Position numbers and translations under genes: made by a program. A DNA stretch of 64,000 bases. Origin: Campylobacter gracilis. Lineage in GTDB: Bacteria; Campylobacterota; Campylobacteria; Campylobacterales; Campylobacteraceae. The notes below the pieces were generated by a model that saw only the letters and a list, made by a program, of their open reading frames with translations, did not search any database and was not told where the DNA came from. Position 1 is the first letter of the stretch. Every line of letters starts with the position of its first letter. This document shows positions 25,738 to 34,832 of this stretch, one piece after another. The DNA is taken from assembly GCF_001190745.1 (NCBI RefSeq), contig NZ_CP012196.1, positions 1,860,001 to 1,924,000 of the forward strand, written 5' to 3'.

Positions 25738-27180
25738 TTAAAGGAATTTTATCGCAAAAATCGCAGGTTTTGAGAGCTTTTTAAGGCTTCCTTTAAGCAT
25801 TATCAAATTATCCGCGCCGGAGATTTTAAGAGTGGAGTTTTCAAAGCTAAATTCTAAATTTTTTAGCGCGTTTTCGCTTAGAAGGCGCGCAAGCTCCAAA
25901 ATATAGCTCAGCCAGGCGAGCTTGCCGGCATCGGGCAAAATCGCGCTCAAAGGCGCAAACGTAGCGCCCAACTCGCGCTTTCCGTGCATCGAGATGATCG
26001 CGGCTATGAGCGCCTTTTCTTTGTGCGTCGTGCGGTAGTTCAGCCCGCCGAGCACCATATCCGCGCTGGTTTCGTGCTTGGCATAAAAGCCGATCGCCCG
26101 CCCGATCTCGCAAAGCGATGCTGCGGTCTGCAGGATTTTAATATATTTTTCGCCCAAGCCGTGTAGAGGCGATAGCGCGCAAAACAGCGCCTTTGCGAAC
26201 TTTGGAGCTTCGCTCGGCTCAGAAGCGAAGCGGTCTTTAAGGCTTCTTAGGCTCGGATTAAAGCCTCTAGGCAGGTTTGCGCCGCGCAGAATCGAGCTTA
26301 AAAACGCCCCCTCGCGCACTCCCACGCCGCTGGTGATAATCTTTTTCGCCCCTAGGCGCCTTACGATCTTATCAAAGATAATGGCGCCCTCTCTTATCGT
26401 GTCGTAGCGGTCCTTTTTGATCGGGAATTTCGCCAGATCAAGCGTCTTTGCGCTCATTAGTTTGGCAAAAAACGGCGCGTATTTTTCGTAATCGTAGCTG
26501 AAATTATGCACGATCTTTAGCGGATGGTTTTGCAGGCTCATCACGGCGCCGGAGAGCGCTCGCGCGGAGCCGCCCATTACGATTAAATTTTGCGTGCGAA
26601 ACTCGGCGCCGACCTGAGATATTGCGCTGTTTATGTATTTCTCCAGCCCCTTTGTGTCGCCGCGGTCGAAAAACAGCTCCTTTAGCCGCACCGTGCCTAA
26701 ATTTAGAGAAATTTTATTTTCTATCCTGCCATTTTTTATGTAAGCAAGCTCGGTCGAGCCGCCGCCGATATCCAGCGTAACGCCCTCGGAAAAGTCGCTA
26801 AGTAAATTCTGCGCCGCATAGGCGCCCAGATACGCCTCCATCTGCCCGTCTATCTTGCGGATCGCAATGCCAGTTTGCTTGCGGACGAGATTTATAAACT
26901 CGCTCCCGTTCGGCGCATCGCGAAGCGCGGATGTGCCGATACAAAGCACGCGCTTGGCCTTGTAATTGCATACCAGGGTTTTAAATTTTTTAAACGCCAG
27001 CAGGCATTTTTGCATCGCTTCGGAAGTTAAAATTCCGCCGTTTTCGTAAGCACCCTCGCCTAGGCGGATCTTGATCTTATGCTCGGCCAAAATGAAAAAT
27101 CCGAGCCTGCTCGTGCGCTCGAAAATCACGGCTCTGGCGGAATTTGAGCCCAGATCTATGACTGCGACGCGCTTGGGCAT
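25738..27180 (-). CDS. Ppx/GppA family phosphatase
   Basis: A 480-residue exopolyphosphatase/pppGpp phosphatase family enzyme. The ASKHA-type start (AVIDLGSNSARAVIFE), the phosphate loop LDIGGGSTELAYI and the C-terminal HD-like helical domain are visible. It hydrolyses polyphosphate ends or pppGpp; which one cannot be told from sequence alone. It starts immediately after the fdxB stop, the same neighbourhood as the Ppx-like gene of C. jejuni (fdxB-cosR region). Confidence 0.88.
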   Translation of the reverse strand: MPKRVAVIDLGSNSARAVIFERTSRLGFFILAEHKIKIRLGEGAYENGGILTSEAMQKCLLAFKKFKTLVCNYKAKRVLCIGTSALRDAPNGSEFINLVRKQTGIAIRKIDGQMEAYLGAYAAQNLLSDFSEGVTLDIGGGSTELAYIKNGRIENKISLNLGTVRLKELFFDRGDTKGLEKYINSAISQVGAEFRTQNLIVMGGSARALSGAVMSLQNHPLKIVHNFSYDYEKYAPFFAKLMSAKTLDLAKFPIKKDRYDTIREGAIIFDKIVRRLGAKKIITSGVGVREGAFLSSILRGANLPRGFNPSLRSLKDRFASEPSEAPKFAKALFCALSPLHGLGEKYIKILQTAASLCEIGRAIGFYAKHETSADMVLGGLNYRTTHKEKALIAAIISMHGKRELGATFAPLSAILPDAGKLAWLSYILELARLLSENALKNLEFSFENSTLKISGADNLIMLKGSLKKLSKPAIFAIKFL

Positions 27181-27426
27181 TTAAATTTCCATATGGACGT
27201 GTTTGTATTTCAGCTCGTCCGCCGTCTCGATATTATCGGGATCGGTGATGATACACTCGACCGGGCAGACCACGATGCAAGCAGGCTCAGAGTAATCATC
27301 TACGCACTCGCAACATCGATCGGCGTCTATGATGTATATCGGCTCATCCTCAAAAATAGCTTCATTAGGGCATTCCTCGCGGCAAGCGTCGCAACTGATG
27401 CATTCTTTTGTAATCAACAATGACAT
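27181..27426 (-). CDS. fdxB: YfhL-type 2[4Fe-4S] ferredoxin
   Basis: An 81-residue ferredoxin with two cluster motifs: CISCDACREEC and a second with the YfhL/Alvin-type insertion (CCECVDDYSEPACIVVC). Such ferredoxins feed electrons to low-potential enzymes. In C. jejuni the equivalent gene lies between a Ppx-like gene and cosR, as here. The gap to the kinase gene upstream on this strand is 49 bases, so it may have its own promoter. Confidence 0.92.
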   Translation of the reverse strand: MSLLITKECISCDACREECPNEAIFEDEPIYIIDADRCCECVDDYSEPACIVVCPVECIITDPDNIETADELKYKHVHMEI

Positions 27427-27475
27427 ATAATTTTACCTTACGAAAAAATTTATGGCGTTTATACCATAAAAAGCT

Positions 27476-28783
27476 TCATTTTGTTTTAAAATAGCGGAAT
27501 TTCGGGCTATTTCTTAAATTTTTTAGTGGAAGTTTGAAAATCGCGACAATTAGCGAGCGCGCTTTGTCGTTTTTAAGATCCACTTGCGCGCCCATCGCTT
27601 GAGCAGCATTTTTGGCTAAAAATAGCCCGAGCCCGGCTCCCGGTTTGCCGCCGTAGCGCTTAAAAGGGGCGAAATAATCTATCTCTTCGTTAAGCGGCTC
27701 GCCTTTGTTTGCGACCCGCACGATGAAATTTCCCTCCGAAATTCCGCTCTCGATCAGCACCTTTTCGCCGTCCGGAGAAAATTTTATAGCGTTTTGGATA
27801 AAATTTTGAATCACGTGCATAAAGAGGCTTTTCTGCACCGAAATTTCAAGCTGTTCAGGCTTAAGATCCATCGTCAAGTCCTTGCCCGCCGTACGCGCTA
27901 AAATTTTAAAGCCTACGCATAGCTCCCGCAGATACGCGATCATATCGGTCTGCTCGGGCGCCTCAAACTGCGCACCCTCCTGCCGACCAATCTCTAGGAT
28001 CGAACTGATCATTTTATTCATACTATCGATCGAGTCGTTATTGTTTTTAAGCGCCTCGATATATTTATCGCTCTCGCGCGGCTTGATGAGCGTAACTTCG
28101 TTTTTGGTTTTCATCACCGCAAGAGGCGTCTTGAGCTCGTGCGCGATGCCGATAAAAAGCTCTTTTTGATACAAAATGAAAGTCTCAATGCGCTCAAGTA
28201 GGCGGTTGATGCTGTTTGAAAGCGGGCTAAATTCGCTTGGAATTTCCGCTGCGTCGATTGGCTTTAGAAATTTTTCATCCACCGAGGCGAGCCTTTGGCT
28301 GATCAGCTTAATTGGCATCAGCAGCATGCGCGAGAGAAACATCGCGTAAAATACCACCAAAAATATCATAGTCAAATTTACTAAAATTATGTCGATGAGT
28401 ATTTGATTTACGATGTTTGCATAGACGCTCACGTCTGCTTTGATACTTAAAATTTTATCCTTACCATAAGGGTAGTGCAGCTGTAAATAGCTCCTGCCAT
28501 CCTCGGAGCTTTCGATAAATTTAGGTTTATTGATACTTTCGTTTTCGATGATTTTGCTTTCGTATTCGCCCGGCGTGTTTTGCAAAAAAGATGAAATTTT
28601 CTCAGGCGGCATGGAGGCTTCTACGATTTTTTGCGCTCTTTGGATTAAATTTTGAACTGGAGTTTCGAAGATGGTAATTCTCATATAATTATAGAGCATT
28701 ACCGAAAAAATGACAATTAGCATCAACGAAGCGGATGCTAATTGTATTACAAAGCGGACTCTTAGGCTTTTTGTGGAAAGCAA
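27476..28783 (-). CDS. Sensor histidine kinase next to the CosR-type regulator
   Basis: A 435-residue inner-membrane kinase: helix 1 (about residues 12-32), a periplasmic sensor region of about 100 residues, helix 2 (VNLTMIFLVVFYAMFL), a HAMP-like linker, an H-box (IAHELKTPLAV), an N-box (IQNFIQNAIKFSPDG) and a G-box (GAGLGLFLAKNAA). All catalytic boxes look intact. Its start overlaps the end of the response-regulator gene by 22 bases, so the two are translationally coupled and likely a cognate pair. In C. jejuni the matching regulator (CosR) is an orphan. Confidence 0.92.
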   Translation of the reverse strand: MLSTKSLRVRFVIQLASASLMLIVIFSVMLYNYMRITIFETPVQNLIQRAQKIVEASMPPEKISSFLQNTPGEYESKIIENESINKPKFIESSEDGRSYLQLHYPYGKDKILSIKADVSVYANIVNQILIDIILVNLTMIFLVVFYAMFLSRMLLMPIKLISQRLASVDEKFLKPIDAAEIPSEFSPLSNSINRLLERIETFILYQKELFIGIAHELKTPLAVMKTKNEVTLIKPRESDKYIEALKNNNDSIDSMNKMISSILEIGRQEGAQFEAPEQTDMIAYLRELCVGFKILARTAGKDLTMDLKPEQLEISVQKSLFMHVIQNFIQNAIKFSPDGEKVLIESGISEGNFIVRVANKGEPLNEEIDYFAPFKRYGGKPGAGLGLFLAKNAAQAMGAQVDLKNDKARSLIVAIFKLPLKNLRNSPKFRYFKTK

Positions 28784-29433
28784 AATCTATATCCGCGTCT
28801 GCGAACGGTCTCGATCGTAGAGATATTTAGAGGCTTATCCATTTTCTGGCGAATTTGATTGATCGCGACTTCGATGACGTTCGGCGTAACGAGCTCAGGC
28901 TCCTCCCAGATAGCGTCTAGCAGCTGCTCTTTGCTTACGATCTGATCGCTGTGGCGCGCTAGGTGAGTTAGCACCTCAAACGGCTTACCCTTAAGCTCGA
29001 TCTCTTGACCCAAGTAAGTAATTTTTTCCTCGTCCGGATCGATGATAAGATCGTCGATTTTGATGATATTTGAGCCGCCGAAGCGAAGTCTAGCCTCGAG
29101 ACGCGCTACTAAAACATCAAAATCGAAAGGTTTTTTAATAAAATCGTCCGCGCCCGCGCGAAGTGCTTTGATCTCGCTTTCTTTATCGTCTTTTGCAGAT
29201 AGCACGACGACAGAGGTGCGCGCGGATTTTTGCTTAACTAATGCGATGAGATCGATGCCGTTGCCGTCAGCTAGCATCCAATCGGTTAGCACCAAATCAT
29301 AATTTCTAATGCCGATATAATACTCTGCGTCCTTAAAACTCTCGGAAGTATCCGTCTGATAGCCGAACTCCATCAAGCCCTCCGCTATCGTCTTGTTTAA
29401 AGTCACCTCGTCCTCGACTATTAAAATTCTCAT
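28762..29433 (-). CDS. cosR: CosR/HsrA-type response regulator
   Basis: A 223-residue OmpR-family regulator. The C-terminal half (from IDDLIIDPDEEKITY to the RRRGYRFCFP end) matches my memory of C. jejuni CosR and H. pylori HP1043 almost throughout. Those are essential orphan regulators of oxidative-stress and metabolic genes with atypical receivers. Here the receiver has Asp51 (DLVLTDWML), the acidic pair Asp8/Glu9, Ser in VVLSAKDD and the KKP lysine, so it looks phosphorylatable. It is co-transcribed with a histidine kinase and lies next to folB, as in C. jejuni. Confidence 0.93.
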   Translation of the reverse strand: MRILIVEDEVTLNKTIAEGLMEFGYQTDTSESFKDAEYYIGIRNYDLVLTDWMLADGNGIDLIALVKQKSARTSVVVLSAKDDKESEIKALRAGADDFIKKPFDFDVLVARLEARLRFGGSNIIKIDDLIIDPDEEKITYLGQEIELKGKPFEVLTHLARHSDQIVSKEQLLDAIWEEPELVTPNVIEVAINQIRQKMDKPLNISTIETVRRRGYRFCFPQKA

Positions 29434-29509
29434 TTAATTTCCTTACCTTAAAATTTTGCGGCGATTTTAACATATTTTAAGCAAAATTTCAAGATTTTTT
29501 AAAGAAATT

Positions 29510-29827
29510 TTAAAATTTTATCTCTATTTCTGCGCCGACGCTCGCGTCTTGTAAAATTTCGGGTTTTAAAATTTTCATATAAAAATAATCCATCGATCGA
29601 AATTTTGAGTGAAACTCCTGCGCGAAGTATCTTAGCGCGTCCTCCACGAGGCGAAATTTTTTCTCGCGGAATTCTGCTTTGATATATTCGCAAACCCGCG
29701 CGTAGTCAATAAATTCCTCCGCCCCGAGCTTCGCCCACACCCACACGCGCTGCTCGCGCTTGCGCTCAAAATCCAGCGTTCCGATTATAGCGCCAAATTC
29801 CAGCTTTTCGATTAAAATTTTAATCAT
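29510..29827 (-). CDS. folB: Dihydroneopterin aldolase
   Basis: A 105-residue FolB-family protein for folate synthesis. It begins with the typical beta strand MIKILIEKLEFGAIIGTLDFERKREQRV and carries the DYARVCEYI helix; the usual 115-120 residues are slightly shortened. The start overlaps the plsY stop by four bases. FolB cleaves dihydroneopterin to the hydroxymethyl pterin. Location beside cosR matches C. jejuni. Confidence 0.88.
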   Translation of the reverse strand: MIKILIEKLEFGAIIGTLDFERKREQRVWVWAKLGAEEFIDYARVCEYIKAEFREKKFRLVEDALRYFAQEFHSKFRSMDYFYMKILKPEILQDASVGAEIEIKF

Positions 29828-30567
29828 ACTACGCGCTTTTCCTCGCCCTTAAGCAGCCTGGCGATATTCGGCGCGTGCTTGTAAAATACGATGAAAACTA
29901 TCAGAAAGATCGGCGCATGAGTGTTGATCGATGGCATCTGCGGATGGATCACGTAGCTTGCGATCACTAGAGCAAGCGCCGCTGCAAGCGATGCTACGGA
30001 TGAAATTTTAACCGTCTTGCCGACTACAAACCAAACTGCAAGCGCGATGATAAGCTCGATAGGGATGAAGCAAGCAAGCACGCCCGCGCCCGTCGCAATG
30101 CCCTTACCGCCGTTAAATTTCAGATACGGGCTAAAGCAATGCCCAAGCACCGCAAAGACCGCCATACCCCACAGCACGTTTTCATCAAAGCCTAAAGCCC
30201 GCGCGATCAGTATCGGCAGGACACCCTTTAGCGCGTCGCAGGCGACGGTGAGGATCGCGAGCTTTTTTGCTTTTTGCGGATCGCGAGTTTTTAAGACGCG
30301 AAGGACGTTGGTGGCGCCTATGGAGCCGCTGCCCTCGCTTTTGATATCCACGCCGCCGAGGTATTTGCCGATCAAAAGCCCAAAGGGGATCGCAGCGATC
30401 AGATATGCAGCAAAGTAGCACCAAAAATTCGGCGCCGTAAATGTCCTATATAAAATTCCAAGAATTCCGCTTCCTAGAATTCCATGCTCATCTCCTAGAA
30501 AATATTTTGAGCTAGGATCGCAGAGAGCGGCGTATATGATATTTAAAATTTCACTAAGTTTATCCAT
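29824..30567 (-). CDS. plsY: Glycerol-3-phosphate acyltransferase PlsY
   Basis: Membrane acyltransferase that transfers acyl groups from acyl-phosphate (made by PlsX, also in this window) to glycerol-3-phosphate. Motifs include IPFGLLIGKY, GSGSIGATNVLR and FNGGKGIATG. At 247 residues it is some 45 longer than typical, owing to an N-terminal extension before YLIAAIPFG. No internal ATG offers a shorter start, so the extension appears real. Overlaps folB. Confidence 0.92.
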   Translation of the reverse strand: MDKLSEILNIIYAALCDPSSKYFLGDEHGILGSGILGILYRTFTAPNFWCYFAAYLIAAIPFGLLIGKYLGGVDIKSEGSGSIGATNVLRVLKTRDPQKAKKLAILTVACDALKGVLPILIARALGFDENVLWGMAVFAVLGHCFSPYLKFNGGKGIATGAGVLACFIPIELIIALAVWFVVGKTVKISSVASLAAALALVIASYVIHPQMPSINTHAPIFLIVFIVFYKHAPNIARLLKGEEKRVV

Positions 30568-30579
30568 AAAATTCTTCCT

Positions 30580-32871
30580 TTAACTCTTCCAAAGTAGCGA
30601 AATTTTCTCGTCGTAGATGTCGGTTTTCTTCGGCGAAATTTCTTTCGTTTCGAGTTTAATATTTTTTAGATCCAGGCTCTGTTTTAGCGCGTCCACTTCA
30701 GCCTCAAATTTCTGCGTAAGGACCTCCAGCTCATCTTGCAGCGCGTTTAGGCTGTTTTGTGCGTTTTTGGCTTCGCTTCGTTCGTTTAAAATTTTATGCG
30801 CGCTTTTAGCTCCGCTGATCGCTTTAGAGATATTGCCGGCGCTGCGCGAGCGACCTAAAAACGCGCCTAAGATCGCTCCGCCTATGTTTAGCGCCGCATC
30901 CACCCCGCGACTTAGCACGTCGCCCTTTTCCTTTTCATACTTTTCGCTAGCGCGAGAAATTTTATCCTCAAGGCGCGCCTTTTCCTTTTCAAATTTAGCC
31001 GTGATCTCGTCGGTTTTGGCCTCTAGAGCTTCATTCGCCCTATCGCCTAAGCGCACGAAAAACTCTTCCCTGCTCTCGCCCGGTTTTGAGAGCAGATCAA
31101 GCGCGCTAAAAAGTTCTAACCTTTCGTTGCGGTAGAGCCACTCCTTAAAGCTTTTAAGCTGAGCGTTTAAATTTTTTGCTCCCGCGATGAAGCTAGGAAG
31201 CGCGCCGTAGAGCGAGCCCGCCTGCTCCTGTCCGCTTAAATTTGCAACTTCTCGCGTGCTTGCTTCGCTCCAATCTATTTCGCTTACGTCCGAAAGCGCG
31301 AGCAGATAGGTGCGCTGCTGCGTAAAATCGACCCCTTTGTCGCAAAATCGCATCTTTGCGCTTGCGTACAGATATGGGCTTAGCTCAAGACTCGCGCCAT
31401 AGCTGTAAAGCTGCGAAATTTCAGCAGAAACTACGGGTTTGGCGGCGCCGGCGGATTTAACGCCTTGCGCGGCGCCCGACACGGACGAAATTTCAGCCTT
31501 TTTGTCTTTCATTAAATTTGAAATTTGCTCGTTGCTTAGGGGGCCTTTTAAATAGCTTAGCGCGAAGCGCGTCTCGATTACCCGCAGCACGTCCTCGTTG
31601 ATGTTTTTTACCAAAAAGCTTCGCTTTTTGAGGTTTGAAATTTTCTCCATAAGCACGCTTTTGTCGATCGGATTTGAGCCGATACCGCTTAGACCACTAA
31701 TGACGCGCTCCTTATCCTGCGCGGTCTGCAAGCGCCCGATAAACCACGTACCGATATTGCTAAGCCCCTTATAATCGAGATCGACTGGGTTTTGCGTCGA
31801 TAATACGCAACCAAGACCAAATGCGCGAGCCTGCTTTAGCAGCGTAAGCATCGGGGTTTTGCTCGGCGGATTGCCGTTTGGAGGGAAGAAGCCGTAAATT
31901 TCATCCATATAAAGTACTGCGCGTAGCGAGCTAGTGCCGCTGGTGGTGCGCATCCATTTGATCATCTCGCCCAAAAGCAGCGTGACGAAAAACATCCTCT
32001 CATCGTCGTTTAGATGCGCGATGGAAAATATATTCGCCCTCGCCCTGCCGTTTTCATCAAAGAGCATCTTGGCGATATTTAGCCGCTCGCCCTCGCACCA
32101 AAGCTTAAAACTCGGGCTTGCGATGAGTGCGTTAATCTTCATCGCAAGCGCCATTCGCTTATCGCTCGGAAAAAAAGTATTAACGTCGAAAACGCCGATC
32201 TTATCGAAAGGCGGGTTGCCGATTTGCGCGATGAGATCCACCACACTCACCCCCTCGCCTTTGTTAAAATGATAGGTTAAAATTTGGCTGATTAGTAAAA
32301 ATTCCGGCGAGCTGAGATTATCGCTGCTAATCCCTGCAAGGCTTAGCACGCTAGTGGCGATACCGCCGACGTAGTTGTTCAGATCCTCTTCGTTTAAGCC
32401 CTTCGGCGCTTCAAAATCGCTTAGCAGGCTGATTCCAAGGCCTGCGCTTGATTTGGGCGTATAAATTCTAAAATCGGCGCTGTTTTTCAAAAGCTCCACC
32501 CGCGCCAGGTCTTGATATGAGCCCTCGATCCCCTCGCGCCAGGTATTTGCAGTCTGTTCGGCGTACTCGCGCACACTAAGACCTTTGTTTTGCGCCTCGG
32601 TCTCGTCGATATAGGGCTCAAAATCCTCAGCCCTCATCTGCGGAAAGGTAAGAGCTAAATTCGTTAGATCGCCTTTCGGGTCGATGATGATGGATGGGAT
32701 ATTATCGATCGCGGCTTCCTCTAGCAGCGTGATGCCAAGCCCCGTTTTGCCGCTGCCAGTCATTCCTATGATAAGCGCGTGCGTCGTTAGATCCTTGTTT
32801 TTATACAAAAACGGCTCGCCGTTTTCAAGCCCCAGATAAAAAAGCTTTAAATTTTCTTGAAGCGTTTTCAT
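30580..32871 (-). CDS. HerA-like (DUF853/YjgR-type) P-loop ATPase
   Basis: A 763-residue ATPase of the HerA/FtsK superfamily. Walker A is GMTGSGKTGLG near residue 36, Walker B is VLYMDEIYGFFPP, and ALIIGMTGSGKT...IDPKGDLTNLA is typical for DUF853/YjgR-like proteins. The C-terminal 170 residues form a long charged coiled coil (EKEKARLEDKISRASEKYEKEK...) with a short glycine-rich patch. Homologues are DNA-translocase-like, but the substrate of this branch is not established. Starts 12 bases upstream of plsY. Confidence 0.85.
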   Translation of the reverse strand: MKTLQENLKLFYLGLENGEPFLYKNKDLTTHALIIGMTGSGKTGLGITLLEEAAIDNIPSIIIDPKGDLTNLALTFPQMRAEDFEPYIDETEAQNKGLSVREYAEQTANTWREGIEGSYQDLARVELLKNSADFRIYTPKSSAGLGISLLSDFEAPKGLNEEDLNNYVGGIATSVLSLAGISSDNLSSPEFLLISQILTYHFNKGEGVSVVDLIAQIGNPPFDKIGVFDVNTFFPSDKRMALAMKINALIASPSFKLWCEGERLNIAKMLFDENGRARANIFSIAHLNDDERMFFVTLLLGEMIKWMRTTSGTSSLRAVLYMDEIYGFFPPNGNPPSKTPMLTLLKQARAFGLGCVLSTQNPVDLDYKGLSNIGTWFIGRLQTAQDKERVISGLSGIGSNPIDKSVLMEKISNLKKRSFLVKNINEDVLRVIETRFALSYLKGPLSNEQISNLMKDKKAEISSVSGAAQGVKSAGAAKPVVSAEISQLYSYGASLELSPYLYASAKMRFCDKGVDFTQQRTYLLALSDVSEIDWSEASTREVANLSGQEQAGSLYGALPSFIAGAKNLNAQLKSFKEWLYRNERLELFSALDLLSKPGESREEFFVRLGDRANEALEAKTDEITAKFEKEKARLEDKISRASEKYEKEKGDVLSRGVDAALNIGGAILGAFLGRSRSAGNISKAISGAKSAHKILNERSEAKNAQNSLNALQDELEVLTQKFEAEVDALKQSLDLKNIKLETKEISPKKTDIYDEKISLLWKS

Positions 32872-32901
32872 TGCGTTCCTTAAATTTGCAATTTGTGCGG
32901 C

Positions 32902-32907
32902 ATTATA
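32902..32907 (-). promoter_or_regulatory. -10 box for the HerA-like/plsY/folB transcript
   Basis: TATAAT on the minus strand (TGATATAATG), 30 bases before the HerA-like ATG. Confidence 0.55.
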
Positions 32908-32935
32908 TCATTTAAATTTTTAAATTTAAATTTGC

Positions 32936-32941
32936 TAAAAT
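32936..32941 (+). promoter_or_regulatory. Candidate -10 box for the MetF-like gene
   Basis: TAAAAT in GCTAAAATGCG, 24 bases before the GTG start. A one-mismatch -10; moderate support only. Confidence 0.4.
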
Positions 32942-32965
32942 GCGCGAAAAATCAAGGAATGGCAA

Positions 32966-33889
32966 GTGTTAAAAGAAAAAATTAGAAACGGAAAAAGCGG
33001 AATTTTGCTCTATGGCATCGTCCCGCCTAAAATCACGTCCTCTCAAGACGAGCTCGAACGCCTAGGTACGGCGTGGTCGCAGCGCCTAGGCGAATGCGAA
33101 TGCGACGGCATCGTCATCTACGATCTACAAGATGAAAGCGCGCGCACAAAAGATGAGCGGACCTTTCCTTTTGTGCATACGATCGATCCTGCGCGCTACT
33201 ACACGCAGTATCTACACACCGATAAAGAAGCGATCATCTACCGCGCGGTAGGCAAATACGACGAGGCGGAATTTTGCGAAATTCTAAGGCATGCCGCAAG
33301 CGGGCTGGGCGTTTTCGTGGGGGCAAGCTCTAAAAACGAAGAATGCAAACTGCATCTAAGCCGCGCCTATGAGATCAAGCGACTCGTGGCGCCGCATCTT
33401 TGCCTAGGCGGCATCTGCATTCCTGAACGCCATGAAAAGAGCCGCGACGAGCACCTAAAAATCGCGGAGAAGACTGCGGACGGGTGCGAATTTTTTATCA
33501 CTCAGGCGGTTTATAATGTGCAAAATGCCAAAGATTTCATCGACGATTACGCCGCTTTGGAGTGCAAAAAGGTGCCGATAATCTTTACTTTTACGCCGTG
33601 CGGTAGCCTAAAGACGCTTGAGTTTATGAAATGGCTTGGCATCTCGGTGCCAGATTTTTTGCAGCAGCGGCTACAAAGCAGCGTCGATATCTTGCAAAGT
33701 TCAACAGCACTGTGCGCAGAGATGTTTGATTTCATCTATAAATACGCCCTCGCAAAAGGGGTGAGCGTGGGCGCAAACGTCGAGAGTGTCAGCACCCGCC
33801 GCGTCGAAATCGAAGCCTCGCTCAGCTTACTAAAAGAGATCAGAAAAATTATCCTTAAGCACGAGAATTTGGGATTTTACGTTATTTAA
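32966..33889 (+). CDS. Methylenetetrahydrofolate reductase-like protein
   Basis: A 307-residue protein with an MTHFR-type barrel: VPPKITSSQDELE start, a DLQDESARTKDERTFPFVHTIDP segment, GGICIPERH, FFITQAVYN and IIFTFTPCGSLKTLEFMKWLG. The Q-A-V/T-Y-N motif is the flavoprotein MTHFR signature. It departs from E. coli MetF in its first strands and resembles the shorter, atypical MTHFR branch. The start is GTG at 32966 with AAGGA seven bases before it; a nearby ATG is out of frame. Confidence 0.75.
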   Translation: MLKEKIRNGKSGILLYGIVPPKITSSQDELERLGTAWSQRLGECECDGIVIYDLQDESARTKDERTFPFVHTIDPARYYTQYLHTDKEAIIYRAVGKYDEAEFCEILRHAASGLGVFVGASSKNEECKLHLSRAYEIKRLVAPHLCLGGICIPERHEKSRDEHLKIAEKTADGCEFFITQAVYNVQNAKDFIDDYAALECKKVPIIFTFTPCGSLKTLEFMKWLGISVPDFLQQRLQSSVDILQSSTALCAEMFDFIYKYALAKGVSVGANVESVSTRRVEIEASLSLLKEIRKIILKHENLGFYVI

Positions 33890-34832
33890 AATTTTAAACC
33901 GAGCGCACGAGCAAAACGCTAGATAGTCCAAGCTAGCGGAGGAATTTTAGATAATTTCGGATCGCTTTCTAAAAAATAAATCTAAATTTTATCCGAACGA
34001 AATTTGAACTTAAAATTTATAAAAAATTGCCCCAATAATATGCTTTAATAACTGGCATCCATAACTGCAAGATGATATTTCGTGCAAAATTTTCCAATGC
34101 TTACAATGGCATTGAGCTAGACCTACCATCAAAACCTATAAACCGCTGTAGCTTTCGCACTAAAACTAAACGCATTGACCGCTTTAGTATGCAGCTGACG
34201 TGAACGCGCCCTCCGTCATCCACTATCTACACAGAGATAATGTATATTGTATAACGGGAGATACCTGGAGGCTTTACACCATATAGATATTTAGAGATAC
34301 GACGCCTCTGCACTCATGGCATGGCATCCTTTATCGCCTCGTTTGCGGTATTTGATTAAATTTACCGGCGTTTATGCCAAATTTCAAATCTAAGGCAACT
34401 TGATACTTGCTGTTGTGGGCGTTTTGGTATTTAAATTTTATTCTAAAGCCTATGTGTAGGTCGCTCAAAAGATCCATCATACGCCGCCGTAAAATACTTA
34501 CCGAGCTTTGCAGCTAATTAAAAGCCGTTAATGCAGAATCGGCTGAAATTAACACCCATTTAGGCTATCATATTTGATTTCTTTTATATTAGAAAAGCCC
34601 ATTGTAAAAAGCGATAGGCGCTCAAACTAATGTCGTTTTATCATCTCACGCAGAAGCCGATATGCAAACTACACAAGATTATAATATGCTTTTAATCACA
34701 AACACTTCGTATTTTAAAATTTTGAAACTCGACTCGGAATAAATATAAATTTGAAATTAGTTTTGTAAATAAGCTTGGAATTTTAACTCTTAAATATGGC
34801 GAAATTCAAAGATTAATGAAATTTAAAAAATG
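33890..34832. other. Gene-free region, possible decayed outer-membrane protein gene
   Basis: Almost 950 bases, AT-rich, with no intact gene. On the minus strand around 34350-34495 a 49-codon open stretch encodes beta-barrel-like strands (FRIKFKYQN, YQVALDLKFGINAG) bounded by stops, and short related-looking pieces continue upstream in other frames up to about 34690. This could be the frame-broken remnant of an autotransporter or other outer-membrane protein, but the match is by eye. No RNA gene recognised. Confidence 0.3.

Noticed and set aside
34072-34203. Plus-strand frame of 43 codons
   Set aside because: No ribosome binding site, no family features, inside a region that looks decayed.
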